Source of the DNA: an uncultured Bacteroidaceae bacterium
GTDB taxonomy: Bacteria > Bacteroidota > Bacteroidia > Bacteroidales > Bacteroidaceae
Length of the DNA stretch: 64,000 nucleotides
Direction: 5' to 3'
Assembly (NCBI GenBank): GCA_905233285.1
Contig: CAJODY010000002.1
Span: forward strand, 1 to 64,000
The notes beneath the pieces are model-generated. The model saw only the letters and a list, made by a program, of their open reading frames with translations, made no database searches and was not told where the DNA came from. This document shows, in pieces, positions 1 to 6,916 of the stretch. The translations under genes were made by a program, and so were the position numbers. Each line of letters starts with the position of its first letter. The first letter of the stretch is position 1.

Positions 1-102
1 TGCATCGCCCTTTTGTGCCGCTTTCAGGTATTTCTGTGCCATAGCGGTAACACAGAGGGAAAGAAAAACTGTAGTAATAAAAGTACGTATCATAATCATC
101 AT
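1..102 (-). CDS. Secreted protein, N-terminal fragment cut by window edge
   Basis: Only the first 34 codons are present; the gene runs off the left edge on the minus strand. Three in-frame ATGs (102, 99, 93) are possible starts. A hydrophobic signal peptide ends near TAMAQ, followed by KYLKAAQKGDA, which recalls the beginning of a Sel1-like repeat (AQKGDAxAQxxLG); that is only a guess because the rest is missing. A promoter lies just upstream at 142-171. I infer an exported or periplasmic protein and cannot assign a function. Confidence 0.6.
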   Translation of the reverse strand, partial: MMIMIRTFITTVFLSLCVTAMAQKYLKAAQKGDA

Positions 103-141
103 GGCTTTAGTTAAAACGGGTTTTCTTTATAAATTCGGGTG

Positions 142-171
142 CAAAGATAGCTAACCGCAGGGTTTTTGCAA
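142..171 (-). promoter_or_regulatory. Bacteroidetes promoter of the edge gene
   Basis: On the minus strand TATCTTTG (142-149) matches the Bacteroidetes -7 consensus TAnnTTTG, and a TTG lies 19 nt upstream (169-171), the usual -33 spacing. It precedes the partial secreted-protein gene. Confidence 0.6.
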
Positions 172-196
172 TTTTTTTTCGACAGTTTTTTCTTAT

Positions 197-1408
197 CTAT
201 TTAATAATGTACGGATAAATACGTCGCGGATTCGGGTTCTCATATTGTGGACCGAATAGCACAGGCTGATATCCGTCCTTGGGGTAGGCCACCACTACGC
301 TATACAGTTTTACAGTACCCTGCGGCACTCTGAATTTCACCTTCCCCATTGTTTTTATATCTGAATAAGTAGCATTGTTGTCTCCATCTACGGCTACTAT
401 ACGATAGGCAAAACCGTCGGAAGGCGACGTTGATTGAATATCGATTATTGACCATTTGCCATTTACAGGTAGGCTACGTACATTCACCCCGTATGTCATG
501 AGCGGTTCCTCGTTGAGCAACTGTCCCGAATACTTGCTGCACATCTCCTTCACCCTCGGGAAGTCGAAAGTGACGAGCCGGCTGTATGCATCGCATATCT
601 CTAGCGCAAACTGCCGCTCGTCGAGTCCGAACATACGCATATAAGTCTGTGCAGGGTCTTCACCTCGTTTACCATTCCTGAACAGGTCGGCTATGACCGT
701 CTTGCCGTGCTTCATGCTCCAATATTCTAATACGTAGGGTGAGTGATATATATTCTCACCTGCAAGGAACGGCAGGTTTGCTCCCTTTACGAATCCTTGC
801 CAATGAAACAGTTCCTCGTCTATCCAGTGCGGATTCACCTGCCACAGCATCCATTGACTCGTCATCTCGAATATGCCTCCTCCTCCCCAGCATTCACCCT
901 CTCCGTCGCTAGATATCTGGCTTTGGAACGAGTGACCTATCTCGTGGGCTATAGCATTGAGCTTACGGTCTTTCACCCTGTTGGGGGCAATCCACAGCGC
1001 ACCTATCGTCTCGTCGTAGTCGCCTCCGTAGGCAGTGCCTTCGAGCGAATAGTTCAGCATAGCCATCATCCTATATTTCTCCGACTTACTGCCTAGCAAC
1101 ACAAACTTGAGCGTGTCGCGGTAATACTTGTAGAATGTTTCCAGTTTCTCTTTCAGATTATTCAAATCGACAGTCATGTCGTGTCCCTCGAGTGCCGGAG
1201 CCTTGCTCAGGTCGTTGCCGAAACCGCGCTCCCAGAACACTACGAAGTTTTCCGTCTTAGCCATGCGCTGGTAGCTCCAGCGGGCCGTGTCGCTCTCAAA
1301 GTGGTTCTCTCTCAAGTCCTTCGGTATGTATATCTCTTTCTCCTGAGCGGGTAGGGTAGCCGTAAACAACGAGAGGAGTGAGAACAGTGTAACTAATTGT
1401 TTTTTCAT
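197..1408 (-). CDS. Secreted HEIGH-motif metallopeptidase-like protein (DUF6055-like)
   Basis: The protein has 403 residues from ATG 1408. The ORF-track start at 1495 adds 29 unlikely residues before MKKQLVTLFS, which begins a clear signal peptide ending at LPAQ. The core contains HEIGH at about residues 155-159, a gluzincin-type zinc site (HExxH), preceded by a segment resembling DUF6055 proteins. This suggests a cell-surface or periplasmic zinc peptidase, but the third ligand is not identified and the substrate is unknown. It is a single gene, downstream of tRNA-Asp and its terminator. The family assignment is moderate and the secreted metal-site call is firmer. Confidence 0.7.
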   Translation of the reverse strand: MKKQLVTLFSLLSLFTATLPAQEKEIYIPKDLRENHFESDTARWSYQRMAKTENFVVFWERGFGNDLSKAPALEGHDMTVDLNNLKEKLETFYKYYRDTLKFVLLGSKSEKYRMMAMLNYSLEGTAYGGDYDETIGALWIAPNRVKDRKLNAIAHEIGHSFQSQISSDGEGECWGGGGIFEMTSQWMLWQVNPHWIDEELFHWQGFVKGANLPFLAGENIYHSPYVLEYWSMKHGKTVIADLFRNGKRGEDPAQTYMRMFGLDERQFALEICDAYSRLVTFDFPRVKEMCSKYSGQLLNEEPLMTYGVNVRSLPVNGKWSIIDIQSTSPSDGFAYRIVAVDGDNNATYSDIKTMGKVKFRVPQGTVKLYSVVVAYPKDGYQPVLFGPQYENPNPRRIYPYIIK

Positions 1409-1493
1409 GTTAAACGTATGTTTGTTTTTACTATGGGCGCCTTTCGTTGTATCGAAATGTCGGGATGTCGTCATGTCGGTAAAGTCTGGCGCC

Positions 1494-1522
1494 AAAAAAA
1501 ACGGATAACTTACATTATCCGT
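1494..1522 (-). terminator. Rho-independent terminator of tRNA-Asp
   Basis: On the minus strand an 8-bp perfect stem (ACGGATAA/TTATCCGT, loop of six) is followed directly by a run of eight T. It lies just downstream of the tRNA gene and upstream of the metallopeptidase gene. Confidence 0.7.
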
Positions 1523-1529
1523 TCTGCTG

Positions 1530-1603
1530 CGGTGCGTACGAGACTCGAACTCGTGACCCCATGCGTGACAGGCATGTATTCTAACCTACTGAACTAACGC
1601 ACC
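1530..1603 (-). tRNA. tRNA-Asp (anticodon GTC)
   Basis: Read on the minus strand, the 74-nt sequence folds into a cloverleaf: acceptor arms GGTGCGT/ACGCACC with discriminator G, anticodon stem CATGC/GCATG around loop CTGTCAC giving anticodon GTC, and a T arm with the GTTCGAGTC loop region. CCA is not encoded. A -7-like box CACCTTTG lies upstream (1620-1627) and a terminator follows. Confidence 0.93.
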
Positions 1604-1669
1604 GTTCGTTTTGCGAGTGCAAAGGTGCAAATTTTTGAGGGATATTTTTAAGAAAAAAGCGCGAATTTA

Positions 1670-4600
1670 TCAGTTTCTGCCTCCTCTTCCGCCGCCGAAA
1701 CCACCTCCACGGCCTCCACCGAAGCCTCGTCCTCCTTCTCCTCTGCTTTCACGTTCGCCGAAATCCTCACGCTGATACGCCTCGCGCATCTGCCGTTCGT
1801 TTCTCAGATTCTGTCGTGCATTTCTATCGCCGAACATATTCAGTCGGTACATGAAGTGAATCATGAAGAATGAGTTGATGCTGTTGTTCTCAGAGTCCCT
1901 GCGGCTGTAGGCAGAGATGGTGCGGCTCACGTTTGAGCGTTGGTGCAGTATGTCGTACATTCGCAGACTGATGGTAGCCTGGCGTTGTGCCAGGAAGCGG
2001 TAGCTCAACTGAGCATTCCAGATGAGTTCGTTCGTGTTCATCTCCGATGCTGAATAGCCGCGACGGCTGCTCATCTGTATGTCAGTAGAAAATCCGAAGC
2101 CGTTTTCGAAGTTGCCCGTCGATGAAAGTCCGTATGAGAAGTTGAACGTGTTCTGGTTCGAAGCCTCCACATATTCGCTTGCCGAGCGTGAATACATGAA
2201 GTTTCCGTTTGCCCTGATGTCCCAGTACCCCAGTCGCAGGGTGAGGCTCATCCTCTCGCCCACGCTGGTCTGGTGCACCGTGTTCGTTATCGTTTGTTTC
2301 TGCTGGTATATGTAGCTTACGTGGTTCTGGTATCCGAACGTAGTGTTCGTGTTGAGCATCAGCTTCTCCCAGAACAGTGGAGTGTTGAATCCTGCATTGG
2401 CATTCATCGACCAGTTGCCGTTGATGTTCTCGGGTCGTGTTTTCTGTCCACCGGTTGAGGGGTTATACTCCGTCTTGTTCGTTATGGCATTCAGGGTATT
2501 CGAGAACGACAGCCGTCCGAAGATGCTTTGCTGCGTCTCTTGCAGGTAATTGTTATAGTCGATATTGATATTGTTCGTGAACGACGGCTTCAGGTCGGGA
2601 TTACCCGTTCTGATGTTCAGCGGGTTCGAGTTATCCGTCAGGTTGAACAGGTCGGTCATGTCTGGCTGCTGAGTCTGTCCGCGGTACCTGATGCGCAGCG
2701 TGTGCTGCTTGCTGAAGCGAAAGCGTGCGTTCAGCGTGGGCGATACCCTCCAGTACGACCTCGAGGCCAGCGTGTCCAGTCCCTGATACTGGTATGCCAT
2801 CGTCTGATTCTGCTGCTCTATGCGCACACCGGCACTGATGTTGAGCAGACTCGTGATGTATCGCAGCGAAAACTCCATGTTATGCGTTTTGTTCACGTTG
2901 TCGCTGTATCTCGAGAGCGAGTCCGACAGAAACTCGAAATAATTCGGAGCCAGCATACCGTATTGTCCGTAGTCTTCCCACATCTGCCGACCTATCTCGT
3001 TAATCTTTCCGAAATCGTATGTGTCGCCCTCCGAGTGCCGCTTCTGATAGCCGTAGCTGTAGTTCAGCTGTGCAAACAGATTGCGCATTATGGGTTCCGA
3101 GTACGTCACTCCCACGTTGTAGCTACGGTTATACGACGGAGTATTCCTGTAGCGGTAAGTCAAGTCCAGCGAGTCGTTCCTCTGGTAATAGATAGTATTC
3201 GTGTAGTTGAACGTCTTGCTTTTGCTGCCCGATGTCGAGCCCGACACCCTCAGACTCACGTTTCTTCCGCTTCTTCCGTTCTCCGGTCCCTCGCCGAACC
3301 ACGGGTTGCCCCCCAGTTGCCGGTTCAGCATCACGTTGGCATTCGCGCTGTAGTTCGAGCCGTCGTTCCATGTCTTCCGGTCGCTGCTGTTCACCTTCTT
3401 CGAGTGGTCTATCTTGTCCATTTGGGTCAGCGGGTCGGTTATCTCTTCGCTGTACGGGTCGTCGTTGAACGTAGCCTCCTGTCCGTTGCTGTCCGAGTCG
3501 TTGTCACCGAAAGCGAACGACGGACGCAGCAGTAGGGTAGTCATCGAGTCCGGTTTCCATTCTATCTTAAAATCTCCGTTCAAGTTCCTGTTCTTGCTGA
3601 GGCTCTGATTCCAGCTGTTAGAGTACGATGCCAGGGTTGTCATGAAATTCTGACTGCTGCTCTTAGTCTGCACGTCGTTCTTCCTGCCCGAATAGCGCAC
3701 GTTGCCGCCCACTTCCCATTTATTCAAGTCGAACGCAATGTTCAGTCCCGTCATGTAGCTTGTCGTCACACCGTTATTGCCGCCTCTGCCGCCTCCGCCA
3801 CCAGTCTGGTCGTTTATGTTGTTCCAGTTTCCGATGAGCGAAGCCTGCCGTTTGTCGGTGAATCGGTTTAGCATTAGTCGTCCAGCCCGTCTATTTCTCG
3901 AACCTGCGCCTAGGTCGATGTTTCCGAACCATCCCTTCTTCATGCCCTTCTTTATTCCGATATCGATTACTGTCTCTTCCTCTCCGTCGTCGATTCCTGT
4001 TATGCGGCTCATGTCCGACTGCTTGTCATACGTCTTTATTTTATCGATGATTTCCGTCGGCAGATTCTTCATAGCCATATTCTTGTCCGTTGAGAAAAAC
4101 TCTTTTCCCTCCACCAGAATTTTTTTTACCGTCTTGCCGTTTATCTTCACCGTTCCGTCGTCAGCCACCTCCGCTCCAGGTAACTTGCGTATCAGTTCCT
4201 CCAGCACACTGCCCTCCGGCACCTTGAACGCATCCGCATTGAATATTACCGTATCCTCTTTCACCTCTACCTCCTTCAGTTGTCCCGTCACCACAGCCGT
4301 CTTCAGTTCTATGTTCGAAGGTGTCAGCAGGATAGTACCCATATTATATGTCGCAGCATTTGTTGCCTTCAATTCTATGGCGTGATAGAACGTATGATAG
4401 CCCAGGAACGTAATCTTCACCACATATCGTCCGTCAGCCACATTCTTCAACGTCCAGTTTCCGCTGCCGTTAGCGATGGCACCTGTAATCATCCCCGTCG
4501 AATCGCTCTTTGCCAGAATCACCGTACAGCTCTGCAGCGGCAGTCCCTCCTCCGAGTCCAGCACCCGTCCCGTCAGGTTATGGCGCGACGGTAGCACATT

Positions 4601-4675
4601 CTGTGCCTGCGCAGTTGACAGTCCCGACCCCAAAATCGAGAATATCATCATCAATATGTAAATCCGTAAATCCAT
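1670..4675 (-). CDS. TonB-receptor-like outer membrane beta-barrel protein
   Basis: The 1001-residue protein begins with a signal peptide (ending STAQAQ), followed by a carboxypeptidase-regulatory-like domain (about 30-125, GRVLDSEEGLPL), a plug-like region and a long barrel of the OMP_b-brl_3 type rich in alternating aromatic and Asn strands. It probably transports or binds a substrate in the outer membrane; the ligand is unknown, and no SusD-like partner lies beside it. The barrel is followed by about 60 charged residues ending in a Gly/Arg-rich tail (GGGRGGGFGGGRGGRN), unusual because outer membrane barrels normally end in a strand with a terminal aromatic residue. A promoter box lies at 4745-4752. 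Confidence 0.85.
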   Translation of the reverse strand: MDLRIYILMMIFSILGSGLSTAQAQNVLPSRHNLTGRVLDSEEGLPLQSCTVILAKSDSTGMITGAIANGSGNWTLKNVADGRYVVKITFLGYHTFYHAIELKATNAATYNMGTILLTPSNIELKTAVVTGQLKEVEVKEDTVIFNADAFKVPEGSVLEELIRKLPGAEVADDGTVKINGKTVKKILVEGKEFFSTDKNMAMKNLPTEIIDKIKTYDKQSDMSRITGIDDGEEETVIDIGIKKGMKKGWFGNIDLGAGSRNRRAGRLMLNRFTDKRQASLIGNWNNINDQTGGGGGRGGNNGVTTSYMTGLNIAFDLNKWEVGGNVRYSGRKNDVQTKSSSQNFMTTLASYSNSWNQSLSKNRNLNGDFKIEWKPDSMTTLLLRPSFAFGDNDSDSNGQEATFNDDPYSEEITDPLTQMDKIDHSKKVNSSDRKTWNDGSNYSANANVMLNRQLGGNPWFGEGPENGRSGRNVSLRVSGSTSGSKSKTFNYTNTIYYQRNDSLDLTYRYRNTPSYNRSYNVGVTYSEPIMRNLFAQLNYSYGYQKRHSEGDTYDFGKINEIGRQMWEDYGQYGMLAPNYFEFLSDSLSRYSDNVNKTHNMEFSLRYITSLLNISAGVRIEQQNQTMAYQYQGLDTLASRSYWRVSPTLNARFRFSKQHTLRIRYRGQTQQPDMTDLFNLTDNSNPLNIRTGNPDLKPSFTNNINIDYNNYLQETQQSIFGRLSFSNTLNAITNKTEYNPSTGGQKTRPENINGNWSMNANAGFNTPLFWEKLMLNTNTTFGYQNHVSYIYQQKQTITNTVHQTSVGERMSLTLRLGYWDIRANGNFMYSRSASEYVEASNQNTFNFSYGLSSTGNFENGFGFSTDIQMSSRRGYSASEMNTNELIWNAQLSYRFLAQRQATISLRMYDILHQRSNVSRTISAYSRRDSENNSINSFFMIHFMYRLNMFGDRNARQNLRNERQMREAYQREDFGERESRGEGGRGFGGGRGGGFGGGRGGRN

Positions 4676-4744
4676 AAATCCACTTATATGACCATCCGGT
4701 GCTCAAAAGGTTTAATCTTAAAGTCCATTTTTCTCTTGTCTCTG

Positions 4745-4752
4745 CAAAGTTA
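4745..4752 (-). promoter_or_regulatory. -7 promoter box of the TonB-receptor-like gene
   Basis: TAACTTTG on the minus strand matches TAnnTTTG about 70 bp upstream of the ATG at 4675. No good -33 element was seen. Confidence 0.45.
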
Positions 4753-4842
4753 CGACACGCAATACCCTTAATAATTTTTGGATTGGAATTTAACTTTTGT
4801 TTACATTTGTGGGCTTTATTCAATGTGCTTTTTCCTGAAATT

Positions 4843-4874
4843 TGTTACAATGTTACAATGTTACAATGTTACAA
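4843..4874. repeat. Tandem array of TGTTACAA (4 units, period 8)
   Basis: Four perfect head-to-tail copies of the octamer TGTTACAA. The reverse-complement octamer TTGTAACA is repeated four times at 5061-5092 (the first unit has one mismatch), so the two arrays form a 32-bp inverted repeat separated by 186 bp. The interval 4676-5302 otherwise lacks a credible gene. Confidence 0.9.
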
Positions 4875-4976
4875 GCGCATTTTGCTGATTTCGCGCGTAT
4901 TATAGATTAAGAACTATTTGTATTAACCGGTTATTACTAATAGTTTCTTATATATATATAATATAACGTTTAGAGG

Positions 4977-5060
4977 AGCGCTGAACTGAACTTGTCGTTT
5001 AGCCATCATGAACTTGTCGGTTAGCCGTCACGAAAAGCTCAACGCTTAGGAGAAAAGTTT
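4977..5060 (+). repeat. 85-bp dispersed intergenic repeat, copy 1
   Basis: This stretch starts AGCGCTGAACTGAACTT and ends AACGCTTAGGAGAAAAGTTT. It matches, with scattered substitutions, the reverse complement of 25956-26041. It holds two imperfect 22-bp direct repeats (GAACTTGTCGTTTAGCCATC and GAACTTGTCGGTTAGCCGTC). It is non-coding and sits inside the loop between the two TGTTACAA arrays. Confidence 0.88.
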
Positions 5061-5092
5061 CTGTAACATTGTAACATTGTAACATTGTAACA
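5061..5092. repeat. Tandem array of TTGTAACA (4 units), inverted partner
   Basis: Four octamers, the first CTGTAACA and then three TTGTAACA. They are the reverse complement of the array at 4843-4874 and directly abut the end of the 85-bp repeat. Confidence 0.9.
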
Positions 5093-5206
5093 ATTACAAA
5101 GTGTTAACGTGTGTAAATTTGTGTAAAATTAGCTTATCGCTTACAGCTGACTGCTTACCGTAGTAGGATGTGACTTCGAGGTAAAAACAAAAAATATCGG
5201 TTTGAG

Positions 5207-5239
5207 TTTGAAAGTTACGAAAAAAACTTTGTATCTTCG
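5207..5239 (+). promoter_or_regulatory. Promoter of the DpnI-like operon
   Basis: A TTTG at 5207-5210 is followed after 21 nt by TATCTTCG (5232-5239), a -7 variant also seen before other genes here. It leaves a leader of about 140 nt containing two short ORFs before the nuclease gene. Confidence 0.55.
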
Positions 5240-5252
5240 CACCTGATATACT

Positions 5253-5291
5253 ATGACATTGAAAAGAACAACTGGGACGCCAGCTGACTAA
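5253..5291 (+). CDS. Possible 12-codon leader ORF
   Basis: ATG at 5253 opens a 12-residue frame (MTLKRTTGTPAD) ending in TAA. It is the first ATG after the predicted promoter. It could be a leader peptide or mere chance; nothing but position supports it. Confidence 0.2.
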   Translation: MTLKRTTGTPAD

Positions 5292-5302
5292 ATCAAACGA
5301 CA

Positions 5303-5386
5303 ATGAGAGCAAAACCTGTTGAAAAAAAAGAAAAGGTAGAGAAGTGCCTTAAAGAGAGTGAGTCGTTGCGATTAAGAAAGATATGA
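5303..5386 (+). CDS. Possible 27-residue basic leader protein overlapping the nuclease start
   Basis: ATG at 5303 opens a 27-codon frame whose TGA overlaps the nuclease ATG as ATGA (5383-5386), the arrangement used for translational coupling. The peptide is very charged (MRAKPVEKKEKVEK at the start) with a probable helix. It is too short for the ORF track. Whether it is a real small protein or a coupling leader is unknown. Confidence 0.4.
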   Translation: MRAKPVEKKEKVEKCLKESESLRLRKI

Positions 5387-6150
5387 ATTTACGTTTTGAC
5401 ATTTCGTTAGCAGAAGGATATAAAAGTCCAACGCAGATAGCACGTGTGCTGACCGAGGATTGGTTAGCGCGAAATATGTATTGCCCTATCTGTGGCGAAG
5501 TGTCTATTCGCCGTGCAGAACCTAATGCACCTGTGAAAGATTATGTTTGCGAAAAATGCAAATCACAATATGAGTTGAAAAGCAAGAAGACAAAAAGTGA
5601 AAGTTTTCAAGCAACTGTAGCGGATGGTGTTTATCGAACGATGATAGGACGTATCACTTCGCTTGACAATCCCAGTTTCTTTTTTCTGCACTACAACCGC
5701 TATGAAGTTAACAACCTGGTAGTAGTACCCAAATGCTTTTTTACTCCGTCAGTCATAGAGAAAAGAGCGGAGTTGCCAAGTACGGCACGGAGAGCAGGCT
5801 GGGAGGGGTGTAATATTCTTATGAAAGCAATACCGGCGACTGCAAAGATTCCAATAATAAGGAATGGTATGGTACGACCAATCCAAGATGTTGTAACTCA
5901 GTATCAGAAGGTGTATAATCTTCAAACCGACTCTATGAGAAGTCGTGGTTGGTTGATGGATACATTACATCTCATTGAGCGTCTCGACACAACGTTTTCA
6001 CTTGACCAATTATATGCCTTTGAAGATGAACTGAAGCTGAAGCACCCTGATAACAATCATATCCCCGACAAAATACGCCAGCAGTTGCAATTCCTCCGAG
6101 ACAAAGGTTTCATAGAATTTAAAGGTAGAGGAAAATATAAAAAACTTTAA
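5383..6150 (+). CDS. dpnC: DpnI-like methyl-directed restriction endonuclease
   Basis: At 255 residues it nearly equals DpnI and resembles it end to end from memory. The N-terminal PD-(D/E)xK domain keeps D53, E64 and K66 (motif YELKSKK) and the four zinc cysteines C34, C37, C56 and C59. The C-terminal winged-helix domain (about 185-255) ends in FKGRGKYKKL, as DpnI does. The expected activity is cleavage of GATC carrying N6-methyladenine, acting on foreign methylated DNA. It starts the island operon and its stop is 2 nt from the next ATG. Codon use is A+T rich compared with surrounding genes, suggesting transfer. No key residue is missing, so activity is likely. Confidence 0.92.
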   Translation: MNLRFDISLAEGYKSPTQIARVLTEDWLARNMYCPICGEVSIRRAEPNAPVKDYVCEKCKSQYELKSKKTKSESFQATVADGVYRTMIGRITSLDNPSFFFLHYNRYEVNNLVVVPKCFFTPSVIEKRAELPSTARRAGWEGCNILMKAIPATAKIPIIRNGMVRPIQDVVTQYQKVYNLQTDSMRSRGWLMDTLHLIERLDTTFSLDQLYAFEDELKLKHPDNNHIPDKIRQQLQFLRDKGFIEFKGRGKYKKL

Positions 6151-6152
6151 CT

Positions 6153-6770
6153 ATGGATGAAGATAAGAATTTCCTAAGACAGGACAATAACTACCGGACA
6201 TTAAAGGCGTTTAAGAAGGCTGAGTGTATATATGATGTAACGTATTACTTTGCCAATACTTTTCTGAAACCTAACGACCGGACGGTTGACCAGATGATTC
6301 AGGCTGCCCGCTCGGGAAAGCAGAATCTGGCTGAGGGAAATATCGATGGTATCACGTCACGCGAAATGGAGTTGAAGCTGACGAATGTGAACAGAGCATC
6401 ACTTCATGAGTTATTGTTGGATTATGAGGATTATCTGCGTGTACGCGATTTGGAGCAATGGAAATATGACGACCCTCGTTGTGTGCAGACGCGTGACTTT
6501 TGCAGAACTCACCTCGACTCCGCTATTTTCAGAGAGAAGATAAAAGAACGTTCGGATGAAACTATTGCCAACATCGCCATTACGTTAATTCGTCAGTGTG
6601 ATGTACTGATAAAGGGGCTGATTGAATGGAAGAAACGTGATTTCGTTGAGAAAGGCGGTATCAAAGAGGAATTGTACAAGGCAAGAAAGGACTGGCAGAA
6701 GAAAAACGGAGCCTATGGGAAGATACCGTATGAAGGACACGGATATAACGGGGATAATGGGGCAAAATAG
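6153..6770 (+). CDS. Four-helix-bundle suffix-type protein, copy 1
   Basis: The 205-residue protein is mostly helical and carries the block DRTVDQMIQAARSGKQN, followed by ME-x-L-x-NV-x-R-x-S and DYEDYLRVRDL. These match the four-helix-bundle family (23S rRNA intervening-sequence and Avd-like proteins) with the extra C-terminal suffix region. It begins 2 nt after the nuclease stop, so the two are co-transcribed and coupled. A longer paralogue is at 44506. Molecular function is unknown; Avd-type bundles bind nucleic acid, so a nucleic-acid role is possible. The C-terminal tail (about 185-205) is Gly/Lys rich and low complexity. Confidence 0.8.
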   Translation: MDEDKNFLRQDNNYRTLKAFKKAECIYDVTYYFANTFLKPNDRTVDQMIQAARSGKQNLAEGNIDGITSREMELKLTNVNRASLHELLLDYEDYLRVRDLEQWKYDDPRCVQTRDFCRTHLDSAIFREKIKERSDETIANIAITLIRQCDVLIKGLIEWKKRDFVEKGGIKEELYKARKDWQKKNGAYGKIPYEGHGYNGDNGAK

Positions 6771-6834
6771 GTTTATGGGGCAATGCCTAATCGGCCTCAA
6801 TCGCCTAATTAACCCATTGAGAAAAATTAGAAAT

Positions 6835-6895
6835 GATCTTTTTTGATCAAAAATATTAAAGAATGATCTTTTCCCATTTATATATTTTTTTGATC
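6835..6895. promoter_or_regulatory. Cluster of four GATC sites before the methylase gene
   Basis: GATC occurs at 6835, 6845, 6865 and 6892, the last immediately upstream of the -7 box. The stretch is otherwise A/T tracts. The sites are potential targets of the adjacent methylase and nuclease, so methylation state could affect the promoter. Confidence 0.6.
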
Positions 6896-6896
6896 T

Positions 6897-6904
6897 TACT
6901 TTTG
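6897..6904 (+). promoter_or_regulatory. -7 promoter box of the DpnA-like methylase
   Basis: TACTTTTG followed by C matches the TAnnTTTGC box. It lies inside the longest ORF, arguing that the track start at 6863 is too early and that translation starts at 6917 or 6923. The transcript would be nearly leaderless. Confidence 0.55.
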
Positions 6905-6916
6905 CATCCGCTAACG

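Noticed and set aside
2528-3535. 335-aa ORF on the plus strand inside the TonB-receptor-like gene
   Set aside because: Antisense shadow of a long barrel gene with no family features.
4843-5092. Possible CRISPR array
   Set aside because: Units are contiguous 8-mers without spacers, and no cas genes lie nearby.
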